64,000 nt of DNA from Sipunculus nudus (lineage: Eukaryota; Annelida; Sipuncula; Golfingiida; Sipunculidae): positions 95,130,723-95,194,722 of the forward strand of contig CM049309.1 in NCBI GenBank assembly GCA_026874595.1, read 5' to 3'. The translations under genes were made by a program, and so were the position numbers. Shown piece after piece: positions 1-12,700 of this stretch. Under the pieces are notes generated by a model. It ran no database searches and was not told where the DNA came from. It saw only the letters and a list, made by a program, of their open reading frames with translations. How positions within the stretch are numbered: position 1 is the first letter of the stretch; every line of letters begins with the position of its first letter.

Positions 1-3000
1 ATTACCTGTGTTCTCCTTGAACCAGTGTGGACTCATGATCAGTGGTATAATGAATTACCTGTGTTGTCCTTGAGCCAGTGTGGACTCATGATCAGTGGTA
101 TATCATAATGAATTACCTGTGTGGTCCTTGAACCAGTGTGGACTCATGATCAGTGGTATAATGAATTACCTGTGTTCTCCTTGAACCAGTGTGGACTCAT
201 GATCAGTGATATAATGAATTACCTGTGTTGTCCTTGAACCAGTGTGGACTCATGATCAGTGGTATATCATAATGAATTACCTGTGTGGTCCTTGAACCAG
301 TGTGGACTCATGATCAGTGGTATAATGAATTACCTGTGTTGTCCTTGAACCAGTGTGGACTCATGATCAGTGGTATATCATAATGAATTACCTGTGTTGT
401 CCTTGAACCAGTATGGACTCATGATCAGTGGTATCTCATAATGAATTACCTGTGTGGTCCTTGAACCAGTGTGGACTCATGATCAGTGGTATAATGAATT
501 ACCTGTGTTGTCCTTGAACCAGTGTGGACTCATGATCAGTGGTATAATGAATTACCTGTGTGGTCATTGAACCAGTGTGGACTCATGATCAGTGGTATAT
601 CATAATGAATTACCTGTGTTGTCCATGAACCAGTGCAGACTTATGTGTACAGTGCTACAATGAATTACCTGTGTGGTCCTTGAACCAGCGAGGACTCATG
701 TTCAGTGGTATAATAAATTACCTGTGTGGTCCTTGTACCAGCAAGGACTCATGTTCAGTGTTATCATAAATTACCTGTGTGGTCCTTGCACCAGTGTGGA
801 CTCATGATCAGTGGTATAATGAATTACCTGTGTTGTCCTTGAACCAGTGTGGACTCATGATCAGTGGTATATCATAGTGAATTACCTGTGTTGTCCATGA
901 ACCAGTGCAGACTTATGTGTACAGTGCTACAATGAATTACCTGTGTGGTCCATGAACCAGCGAGGACTCATGTTCAGTGGTATAATAAATTACCTGTGTG
1001 GTCCTTGAACCAGTGTGGACTCATGATCAGTGGTATAATGAATTACCTGTGTTGTCCTTGAACAAGTGTGGACTCATGATCAGTGGTATAATGAATTACC
1101 TGTGTGGTCATTGAACCAGTGTGGACTCATGATCAGTGGTATATCATAGTGAATTACCTGTGTTGTCCATGAACCAGTGCAGACTTATGTGTACAGTGCT
1201 ACAATGAATTACCTGTGTGGTCCTTGAACCAGCAAGGACTCATGTTCAGTGGTATAATAAATTACCTGTGTGGTCCTTGTACCAGCAAGGACTCATGTTC
1301 AGTGTTATCATAAATTACCTGTGTGGTCCTTGCACCAGTGTGGACTCATGATCAGTGGTATAATGAATTACCTGTGTTGTCCTTGAACCAGTGTGGACTC
1401 ATGATCAGTGGTATATCATAATGAATTACCTGTGTAGTCCGTTTACCAGTGCAGACATATGTGTACAGTACTTCAATGAATTACCTGCGTGGTCCTTGAA
1501 AAAGTGTGGACTCATGATCAGTGGTATATCATAATGAATTACCTGTGTAGTCCGTGAACCAGTGCAGACTTATGTGTACAGTACTTCAATGAATTACCTG
1601 TGTGGTCCTTGAACCAGCGAGGACTCATGTTCAGTGGTATAATAAATTACCTGTGTGGTCCTTGAACCAGTGTGGACTCATGATCAGTGGTATAATAAAT
1701 TACCTGTGTGGTCCTTGAACCAGTTTGGACTCATGATCAGTGGTATAATGAATTACCTGTGTGGTCCTTGTACCAGTGAGGACTCATGTTCAGTGGTATA
1801 ATAAATACCTGTGTGGTCCTTGAACCAGTATGGACTCATGATCAGTGGTATCTCATAATGAATTACCTGTGTTGTCCTTGAACCAGTGTGGACTCATGAT
1901 CAGTGGTATATCATAATGAATTACCTGTGTAGTCCGTTCACCAGTGCAGACATATGTGTACAGTACTTCAATGAATTACCTGTGTGGTCCTTGAAAAAGT
2001 GTGGACTCATGATCAGTGGTATATCATAATGAATTACCTGTGTTGTCCTTAAACCAGTGTGGACTCATGATCAGTGGTATATCATAATGAATTACCTGTG
2101 TAGTCCGTTCACCAGTGCAGACATATGTGCAGTGGTATAATAAATACCTGTGTGGTCCTTGAACCAGTATGGACTCATGATCAGTGGTATCTCATAATGA
2201 ATTACCTGTGTTGTCCTTGAACCAGTGTGGACTCATGATCAGTGGTATATCATAATGAATTACCTGTGTAGTCCGTTCACCAGTGCAGACATATGTGTAC
2301 AGTACTTCAATGAATTACCTGTGTGGTCCTTGAAAAAGTGTGGACTCATGATCAGTGGTATATCATAATGAATTACCTGTGTAGTCTGTGAACCAGTGCA
2401 GATTTATGTGTACAGTACTTCAATGAATTACCTGTGTGGTCCTTGAACCAGCGAGGACTCATGTTCAGTGGTATAATAAATTACCTGTGTGGTCCTTGAA
2501 CCAGTTTGGACTCATGATCAGTGGTATAATGAATTACCTGTGTGGTCCTTGTACCAGTGAGGACTCATGTTCAGTGGTATAATAAATACCTGTGTGGTCC
2601 TTGAACCAGTATGGACTCATGATCAGTGGTATCTCATAATGAATTACCTGTGTTGCCTTGAACCAGTGTGGACTCATGATCAGTGGTATAATGAATTACC
2701 TGTGTTCTCCTTGAACCAGTGTGGACTCATGATCAGTGATATAATGAATTACCTGTGTTGTCCTTGAACCAGTGTGGACTCATGATCAGTGGTATATCAT
2801 AATGAATTACCTGTGTGGTCCTTGAACCAGTGTGGACTCATGATCAGTGGTATAATGAATTACCTGTGTTGTCCTTGAACCAGTGTGGACTCATGATCAG
2901 TGGTATATCATAATGAATTACCTGTGTTGTCCTTGAACCAGTATGGACTCATGATCAGTGGTATCTCATAATGAATTACCTGTGTGGTCCTTGAACCAGT

Positions 3001-3726
3001 GTGGACTCATGATCAGTGGTATAATGAATTACCTGTGTTGTCCTTGAACCAGTGTGGACTCATGATCAGTGGTATAATGAATTACCTGTGTGGTTATTGA
3101 ACAAGTGTGGACTCATGATCAGTGGTATATCATAGTGAATTACCTGTGTTGTCCATGAACCAGTGCAGACTTATGTGTACAGTGCTACAATGAATTACCT
3201 GTGTGGTCCTTGAACCAGCGAGCCTCATGTTCAATGTTATCATAAATTACCTGTGTGGTCCTTGCACCAGTGTGGACTCATGATCAGTGGTATAATGAAT
3301 TACCTGTGTTGTCCTTGAACCAGTGTGGACTCATGATCAGTGGTATATCATAATGAATTACCTGTGTAGTCCGTTAACCAGTGCAGACATATGTGTACAG
3401 TACTTCAATGAATTACCTGTGTGGTCCTTGAACAAGTGTGGAATCATGATCAGTGGTATATCATAATGAATTACCTGTGTAGTCCGTGAACCAGTGCAGA
3501 CTTATGTGTACAGTACTTCAATGAATTACCTGTGTGGTCCTTGAACCAGCGAGGACTCATGATCAGTGGTATAATAAATTACCTGTGTGGTCCTTGAACC
3601 AGTGTGGACTCATGATCAGTGGTATAATGAATTACCTGTGTGGTCCTTGTACCAGCGAGGACTCATGTTCAGTGGTATAATAAATACCTGTGTGGTCCTT
3701 GAACCAGCGAGGACTCATGTTCAGTG
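1..3726 (-). repeat. 53/57-bp tandem array made of HSDL2 exon 4 end plus 5' splice site
   Basis: About 65-70 head-to-tail units fill this stretch, which is already in progress at base 1. Read on the minus strand a unit is about 40 bases matching the exon 4 end (coding PLxMSPxWFKDxT) followed by GTAATT or GTATTT and 7 more bases; many copies add four bases (TATC/ATCA). Three diverged classes are visible: exon-like units (GCGAGGACTCATGTTC on plus), the common TGTGGACTCATGATC class, and a GCAGACTTATGTGTACAG class. Classes recur in the same order, showing block duplication. Nearly every unit keeps ACACAG|GTA on the minus strand, so intron 4 opens with dozens of donor copies. Confidence 0.93.
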
Positions 3727-3791
3727 GGGGACTGTTGTTCAAGATGTGAGGGTTGCTGGCTTTCTTCAAATGTGGTACACAGTATTTTGAG
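3688..3791 (-). CDS. HSDL2: HSDL2 exon 4 (active-site serine region); source of the 53-bp array
   Basis: The acceptor is TTTCATCATTTCAG| and the donor is CACAG|GTATTT. Translation gives C-SKYCVPHLKKASNPHILN then NSPPLNMSPRWFKDHT, closely matching the HSDL2 stretch around the catalytic serine. It ends after one base of a codon expected to be Ala (AYTxAKYGM in relatives). The exon's last 40 bases with 13 intron bases make up the unit of the array that fills the rest of the window to base 1. The exon lies in the 290-bp non-array gap between two arrays and is too short and split to show as a long frame. Confidence 0.92.
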
Positions 3792-6700
3792 CTGAAATGA
3801 TGAAATAATGGTACTGTAGTTTTTTTCTATTAAACATACACTCTAATACTTATCTGCATTTTAATGTCTCAGGCAGTAAGGTTGAATATTAATTTTATTG
3901 CATCATCAATATACCTTTTTCATCTTAACAAAAGTCCCCTCAGTTTTACATTCACACACTGTTCTTTAATAAACAGGTTTTCTATCTTAAAACCATATGC
4001 TAGCTTACAAAATAAGGTTTGATGTTCATCATGAGGTCGTACTTACCAGAGGTATGTTCCTCTAGCCTTGATGTTCAACATGAGGTTGTACTTACCAGAT
4101 GTATGTTCCTCTAGCCTTGGTGTTAATCATGAGGTTGTACTTACCAGAGGTATGTTCCTCTAGCCTTGATGTTCATCATGAGGTTGTACTTACCAGATGT
4201 ATGTTCCTCTAGCCTTGGTGTTAATCATGAGGTTGTACTTACCAGAGGTATGTTCCTCTAGCCTTGATGTTCATCATGAGGTTGTACTTACCAGATGTAT
4301 GTTCCTCTAGCCTTGGTGTTAATCATGAGGTTGAACTTACCAGAGGTATGTTCCTCTAGCCTTGATGTTCATCATGAGGTTGTACTTACCAGAGGTATGT
4401 TCCTCTAGCCTTGGTGTTCATCATGAGGTTGTACTTACCAGATGTATGTTCCTCTAGCCTTGATGTTCATCATGAGGTTGTACTTACCAGAGGTATGTTC
4501 CTCTAGCCTTGGTGTTAATCATGAGGTCGTACTTACCAGATGTATGTTCCTCTACCCTTGGTGTTCATCATGAGGTTGAACTTACCAGAAGTATGTTCCT
4601 CTAGCCTTGGTGTTCATCATGAGGTTGAACTTACCAGAGGTATGTTCCTCTAGCCTTGATGTTCATCATGAGGTCGAACTTACCAGAGGTATGTTCCTCT
4701 AGCCTTGGTGTTCATCATGAGGTTGTACTTACCAGAAGTATGTTCCTCTAGCCTTGGTGTTCATCATGAGGTTGAACTTACCAGAGGTATGTTCCTCTAG
4801 CCTTGGTGTTCATCATGAGGTTGTACTTACCAGAAGTATGTTCCTCTAGCCTTGGTGTTCATCATGAGGTTGTACTTACCAGAAGTATGTTCCTCTAGCC
4901 TTGGTGTTCATCATAAGGTTGTACTTACCAGAGGTATGTTCCTCTTGTCTTGATGTTCATCATGAGGTTGAACTTACCAGAAGTATGTTCCTCTAGCCTT
5001 GGTGTTCATCATGAGGTTGAACTTACCAGAGGTATGTTCCTCTAGTCTTGATGTTCATCATGAGGTTGTACTTACCAGAGGTATGTTCCTCTAGTCTTGA
5101 TGTTCATCATGAGGTTGTACTTACCAGAGGTATGTTCCTCTAGTCTTGATGTTCATCATGAGGTTGAACTTACCAGAAGTATGTTCCTCTAGCCTTGGTG
5201 TTCATCATGAGGTTGTACTTACCAGAAGTATGTTCCTCTAGCCTTGGTGTTCATCATGAGGTTGTACTTACCAGAAGTATGTTCCTCTAGCCTTGGTGTT
5301 CATCATAAGGTTGTACTTACCAGAGGTATGTTCCTCTAGTCTTGATGTTCATCATGAGGTTGAACTTACCAGAAGTATGTTCCTCTAGCCTTGGTGTTCA
5401 TCATGAGGTTGAACTTACCAGAGGTATGTTCCTCTAGTCTTGATGTTCATCATGAGGTTGTACTAACCAGAGGTATGTTCCTCTAGTCTTGATGTTCATC
5501 ATGAGGTTGTACTTACCAGAGGTATGTTCCTCTAGTCTTGATGTTCATCATGAGGTTGAACTTACCAGAAGTATGTTCCTCTAGCCTTGGTGTTCATCAT
5601 GAGGTTGAACTTACCAGAGGTATGTTCCTCTAGCCTTGGTGTTCATCATAAGGTTGTACTTACCAGAGGTATGTTCCTCTAGCCTTGATGTTCATCATGA
5701 GGTCATACTTACCGGAGGTATGTTCATCTAGCCTTGATGTTCATCATGAGGTCATACTTACCGGAGGTATGTTCTTCTATTCTTGATGTTCATCATGAGG
5801 TCATACTTACCAGAGGTATGTTCTTCTATTCTTGATGTTCATCATGAGGTCATACTTACCAGAGGTATGTTCCTCTAGCCTTGGTGTTCATCATGAGGTC
5901 ATACTTACCAGAGGTATGTTCCTCTAGCCTTGGTGTTCATCATGAGGTTGTACTTACCAGAGGTATGTTCCTCTAGTCTTGATGTTTATCATGAGGTCAT
6001 ACTTACCAGAGGTATGTTCCTCTAGCCTTGGTGTTCATCATGAGGTCAAACTTACCAGAGGTATGTTCCTCTAGGGTTGATGTTCATCATGAGGTCGTAC
6101 TTACCAGAGGTAAGTTCCTCTAGCGTTGGTGTTCATCATGAGGTTGTACTTACCAGAGGTATGTTCCTCTAGCCTTGGTGTTCATCATGAGGTTGAACTT
6201 ACCAGAGGTATGTTCCTCTAGTCTTGATGTTCATCATGAGGTCATACTTACCGGAGGTATGTTCTTCTATTCTTGATGTTCATCATGAGGTCATACTTAC
6301 CAGAGGTATGTTCCTCTAGCCTTGGTGTTCATCATGAGGTTGAACTTACCAGAGGTATGTTCCTCTAGCCTTGGTGTTCATCATGAGGTCATACTAACCA
6401 GAGGTATGTTCCTCTAGCCTTGGTGTTCATCATGAGGTTGTACTTACCAGAGGTATGTTCCTCTAGTCGTGATGTTCATCATGAGGTCATACTTACCAGA
6501 GGTATGTTCCTCTAGCCTTGGTGTTCATCATGAGGTCAAACTTACCAGAGGTATGTTCCTCTAGGGTTGATGTTCATCATGAGGTCGTACTTACCAGAGG
6601 TAAGTTCCTCTAGCCTTGGTGTTCATCATGAGGTTGTACTTACCAGAGGTATGTTCCTCTAGCCTTGGTGTTCATCATGAGGTCGTACTAACCAGAATTA

Positions 6701-9700
6701 TGTTCCTCCAGCCTTGGTGTTCATCATGAGGTCAGACTTACCAGAGGTATGTTCCTCTAGCGTTGATGTTCATCATGAGGTTGTACTTACCAGAGGTATG
6801 TTCCTCTAGCCTTGGTGTTCATCATGAGGTCGTACTTACCAGAGGTATGTTCCTCTAGCCTTGATGTTCATCATGAGGTTGTACTTACCAGAGGTATGTT
6901 CCTCTAGCCTAAGTGTTCATCATGAGGTTGTACTTACCAGAGGTATGTTCCTCTAGCCTTGGTGTTAATCATGAGGTCGTACTTACCAGAGGTATGTTCC
7001 TCTAGCGTTGGTGTTCATCATGAGGTTGTACTTACCAGAGGTATGTTCCTCTAGCGTTGATGTTCATCATGAGGTCATATTTCTTCATGGAGGTAGCCTC
7101 AGTCCCGGTCAGACTGATGGCGCTTGCATTGTTCACCAGAATGTCAATGCCACCAAACTTGTCTACAGTCTGTTCTACAGCCCTCTTCACCTGATCTTCA
7201 TTCTGGATGTCAACAATACAGGGGAGACACTTCCCTCCAGCTGCCTCCACTAAAACAGAAACATCATCAGGTAAATGATGATCAATTCAGAGATAAAACA
7301 AGGGACCTATGGGTCACGACGCTCAGCTGTTATATATGATAAAAAAATATTATTTAGAAATGAGGCACATGCTGGTTTTGTGTGGTAATAAATATAAGCT
7401 GTATTATGAGTTGTTGTTGTTTAGCTTATGTATGATTTTGATAGTACAGGGAAGAGGATTGATTTCATTTATTTTATTAACATATGGAGTACTATTGTCA
7501 CACAGATTTTGACTTGGCCATATAACTTATAAGCAGAACATATAATATAAGTGTTTAACTATTTATTAAAAAAAATTACAAATATTGTCCCAAATATAAT
7601 TTTTATAAAAAGTAATAAGAGAATCATATGATTTTTTTAAATGAAATATAACTGATATGATTATTAAAAATTATATTAAAGAATATATTCATGAATGCAT
7701 TCATGAATACATTTTGAAAGTATTTGCACGAGTATTCATATACTTTCATTTTTACCTGAATTCCTATTCTTTATGCAAGAAATTTTATAATGGAGTACAT
7801 AATCATATTCGTATTTAAATACAATTACAAAGTATTCGCACCATGTCTGGTATTTATTCAGTTTCACCAACCAATGATGTTGAGAATCCAGAATATACAA
7901 AATTCACACATTTAAATAATGATCATAACTACCTGGTTTTATGGCTTTTATTTATATTAAAAAATAACTGTAAAAAATTCATTTTGGACTAATTTCACAT
8001 CAATGTACACACTAGACACAGTAGGAAGATTAATAGATTAATAGATTAATATTATCAACTGCATCTTTGTCTATCATTAATTTCCTTCATATGATCCCTA
8101 ATGATTAGTAATGAATAATATGATTTACTTCTTTATCATTAAAATTGAACTGAAAAATGCCATAGGTGACTGCATGGTGTTATTTGGAATATGTGACATT
8201 CTACCCATCGATACAAGATTCTTATATCATCAGTAACTGCAAGTTAATTTCCTGTTATTATAAACTAACAAATTCCTTTTCTATTTTTCTTTAATTTGTT
8301 ATTAAAAACCAATAAAAATTTATTAATTTATTGTTTATTGTTATGTTGTTGGTTAAAACTACTAGATGAGTTGGGTTGGACACCTGGATCAACTGTGGCT
8401 GGCCATAAGCTGCCTGGATTCCTGTATGCCTCGCCTCAAGCGTGCATAATTTGATGAAAGGTCAACAAGGTCAACATACAGGTGACTCAAGAGGGGCTTG
8501 AGAGAGCCAAAGTCTGACAGGGTCTCATAAAAAACATTAATAAAATTTCTTTCAGCTTTCTAAACTAAAAAGCTGAAATCCTAATGTGTGCATGATATGA
8601 AAATTATATCAACAGTGCTCACAGGACACAAACGTGCCATGGTCACAGTTGGGCAAAATTTAAGGTACTAATTTTATATTTATACTAATAACTTATAAAA
8701 TTTGAAAAATTCAGAACTAATTTTGGGTATTCAATTGAATCTTGATTAAATAATGTTACATCCCTGACAAAAAAATCTCTGGCTTCAGCAATGCCCTTGT
8801 TAAGGGAGTAAATAAATTTCTTGATTTTTTACAAAGTGCATTATGTTTGGGCCCATAACTTAAAACAATTACGCAATACTGACATCATTCTGGCATGTGC
8901 ATAGAGAATGAAAAATATGTATATTATTTATGATTAAAGTCAGATCAGTGGTTTTGATATTAGGCAGTCTTGAAGTGTGACAATGGGTTTTTAATGGAAA
9001 AATGAAGTTTTTCATTTATATCTTGAAGGTATTAAGTCCTAGTGACCAAATTCTTGGCATGGTAGGGGATTTTGGAGACATCTAACTGTATGCCGAATTT
9101 AAGGAACTAAGAGCTGAAGCTGGGGAGCTGAGCTCTTGCAAACTGCATAACACTAGCTTGATGTAAACAATATGTTACATGGTGCTTGAAAACTTATTAA
9201 AATCTACAGTTTTTGATCAACTGGTTTCAAATTTTTGGTGTTAACAGTTGAAATGCTAACAAAAACATGCTGTGAAAATTAAATCCACAGTACTTAGAGG
9301 AAAAAAACGTGCCATGGTCAAAGTTGGGCAAAATTTGAGGTACCAATTTTTTATTTTTATTAATATTTTAGAAAATTTAAAAGATTTTCATCTAATTTTG
9401 GGAATACAATTTAATTTTGATTAATTAAAGTTATATTACTGGAAAAAAGGTCGATAGCTTTAACATTTTTTGTGTTAAGTGATCAAATATCTTTCCTGAT
9501 TTTTTACAAAATGCATTATGTTTGGGCCCATAACTTTTTTAAATTAATTAATACAGACATAATTTCTGGCATGTACATAGGAACTATATAGAGGAATATT
9601 TATGGTAAATATGAGGAAAAACAGATGAGTGGTTTTGATATTAGACAGTCCTGAAGTGTGAAAATAGGTTTTTAATAAAAAATTGAGGTTTTTCCTTAAT

Positions 9701-12700
9701 TTCTCAAAGGAACGAAGTTGCAAAGACCCAGTTTTCCGCTTGGTAGGAGATCTTGGGGACATCTAACATTATGCCGAATTTTGGATTCCTAGGTCTTACG
9801 GTTTCAAAACGTGCCACATCTACGGACGGACGGACGGACGGACGGACGGACGGACGGACGGACGACGGACAATGGACCACGACTATAGCTCAGATGACTT
9901 ATAGTCAGCTGAGCTAAAAATGAATCACTAGATAGAAAAATGTTAAGTGAGAATTTATAATTAATGCATTAAGGTAAACATAGATGTAAAGGGGAAGAGT
10001 AACCCAGGTGTGGCTACATTTCAATAATCAATCAAAAATGGTATGAGCCAATCCATCAAGTCAACCTTGCTGCACCAATCAAGAGAGTTTTTTTTTTACT
10101 TTTTGTTTTTTAATGGTCTCATTTTACAACTTGTTTCAAACATGACAAACATGAACAGAGCTACTGTATAAAGGTTGGTAACTGGATAATCAGAAGAGGT
10201 GGTCTTAATGACAGGTTTTACAAGTGTTACCTTCTTTGGCTGCAGTGTAGATGGTCCCTGGCAGCTTTGGGTGGGGTTCTGCTGTTTTGGCAGCAATCGC
10301 GATATTGGCCCCATCCCTGGCACACTTAAGGGCGATGGCCTTCCCAATACCGCGACTTGCTCCTGATATGAAGATGGTCTTCCCTGCCAGTGCTCTGTAA
10401 CCATCAATGAACTTAATCACTAATTATCTAATACCATTAATAGTATACATAACTGGCATTTTATTAACTAGTATTGTAATTGCTAAAATGTTATTACTTA
10501 GTTTAACTGTATTAAAATCTCTTAATTTTAGGTTTAAATATATATGTTTGACTTAAGATATACTGCATTTTGCTTTTCTTATTCAGTTATAACAAGAATA
10601 TGATCCTCTCCTTGAGTATGCTTACTCAGCACTTGAGTAAACTTACCAGGTTAGTACAGTCATACTTAACTGTTACAACGGATCCAGATGATGGACCTAC
10701 CGTGTTAGGAAGGACCTGCATATGATGATTATAAACATGTTTAAATATTGTCATGTGGAACCAAGGGACTTTGTATAAACCTCATGAGGCTGACTTATCA
10801 TGTGTATTTTATATAACATGCAGGAAAATTAAAACAGAACGTCAAGGTGATCCATCTTCAAACTTGACCGTGAATAATTTGATATGCATTAGGACTGAAG
10901 AAATTAAATTCCTGAGTTGTATACTTTTAGAGATATCCCACTCAGAAGGTCAAATATGAGAAATCTGATAAAAATTTTTAAAAAATCAGAAATTGTAGGT
11001 GGCACCCCCACTCTTGTACAGCAGTTACAGACAATCAATGCCAATATTACAGGTTTGGGTTTTATCTTGATAAAACTTGTTTAATCCAGGACAATGGATT
11101 AAACTGGGTTTTATCCAGTTTAATCCAATTTTATCCAGATTATACAGGATTTAACTGGATCAAACTAATAATCACCTTGTTAAATATAATTAAATTAACC
11201 AAAATGCTAATCTGAAAAAATAAGTTCAGAAGGTTTATTAATATATTAACAATATGTTTTATATCCAATTGGCAATTGCCTTCAGGTTCATGTATCACTG
11301 TGCATATTGGCTAGTATTCAATTTCTCAATAGGATGTATAATTTTTATAGCATCATCCTCAGCCATCAAATATTTACTCATAGTCACAGGGCAGGCAAGC
11401 ATGGTGACTTTTGCAGCCCAATTGACCTATCCATGAACTCTATATGACCATAATTGCATATTCATTCAATGAATAATCATAAGCATTGGACTAATGAGCA
11501 ACCAATCAGGTGACCATAAACATTATACAGCATCAATCATCCGACAAAAACAAAATTTGCCTAATTTGACAGAGCTCTGTCAAACAGAACCCATGTAGTG
11601 TGTTCCAGTACCCATGTTGGCATGTTTTCCGGGATATTATTTTTTATACAAAGGAGACAGTATAAAAAGTTTTAGGCTATAGTTTGCATGAGCCATTTCT
11701 CAGACTCCCAAGTAAATAATAATGTCTTACCTGGCACGTAATTCGTATGAGACAAATAATCCAGAATATTGCAAGATAGTTCATAATGACCGCGATATAT
11801 GAAACTACAGCGATACAAGTTGATGACATCAGTCAATACGAAGTCAAGCGTCATCGACCTTTGTGAAGTCATTATTAAGTCGTTAGCAGCTCACTCTCAA
11901 CATGGGCATGGAAGACCTTCTATGTAGGAGTGTTTTGGGGGCTCATTATAATAATTATGTTAAAAGGGCTGAGTGTTTGGGCTGTGGTGGATAGGTCAAT
12001 TGTCAACAACTTGCAGATTCTTTGGAGGAGGATGCCTAAATGATTTTGATCCATGACTGGCTGTCATGACTTGCTGGTTGTCAAATGGTGACCCACTTTT
12101 GCTGCTTGTGTAAACATGTCTTACCAGTTGCGAAAGGGACAAGGAATCTACTACCCAACATTCAGAGAAACCAACTTGAGCAAGATAACTTTTCAAGCAT
12201 TTTATCATTTGTGTCTGACAGGTCACCCCCACAAAATAATGGACAGCTGATACCACTCAATATCTTAGGTCATTTATGTAAAAAATGATTGGATTATGCA
12301 CATCTCTCTCAACTACAGGAGTGTATACAAGCCAAGAGGTCAAACCACGCTTATATGAAATGTCATTTTAAACAGGCCTAAGCGGTTCAGCATTTTCTAC
12401 ACTGCGAATCATAAAATGCAACTACAAGGATACTGTACACGTTGCAATGCAACATAATAATAAATCAGATAATGTATTTTTACATAGGAAGTGCTTATTT
12501 CCACTCCCCCAGGGAGTGGAAAAAAGGGAAGCTAGGAGTTACCAAACCTCATGTTAGATGGAACAGATAAGCGTTTGTTAGAATAGATATTCATTTACAG
12601 CAGCTCTATAGGATAACATTGATAGATATAAATATAAAATAAACAAGGGACCCATGGGTCACGGCGCTTAGCTGTTATATATGATAAAATAAAATGATTT

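Noticed and set aside
1-7076. CRISPR-like regular repeats
   Set aside because: Units are contiguous with no unique spacers, the context is a split animal gene, and the units match its exon ends.
7297-9925. The 2.6 kb repeat as a coding transposon
   Set aside because: No transposase or reverse transcriptase frame is visible in either copy; treated as non-autonomous or a segmental repeat.
11672-11872. Candidate HSDL2 first exon ending CCAG|GTAAGAC
   Set aside because: Its peptide does not resemble the HSDL2 N-terminus and it is not needed: the 16742-16726 exon gives MAANTG in phase with exon 2.
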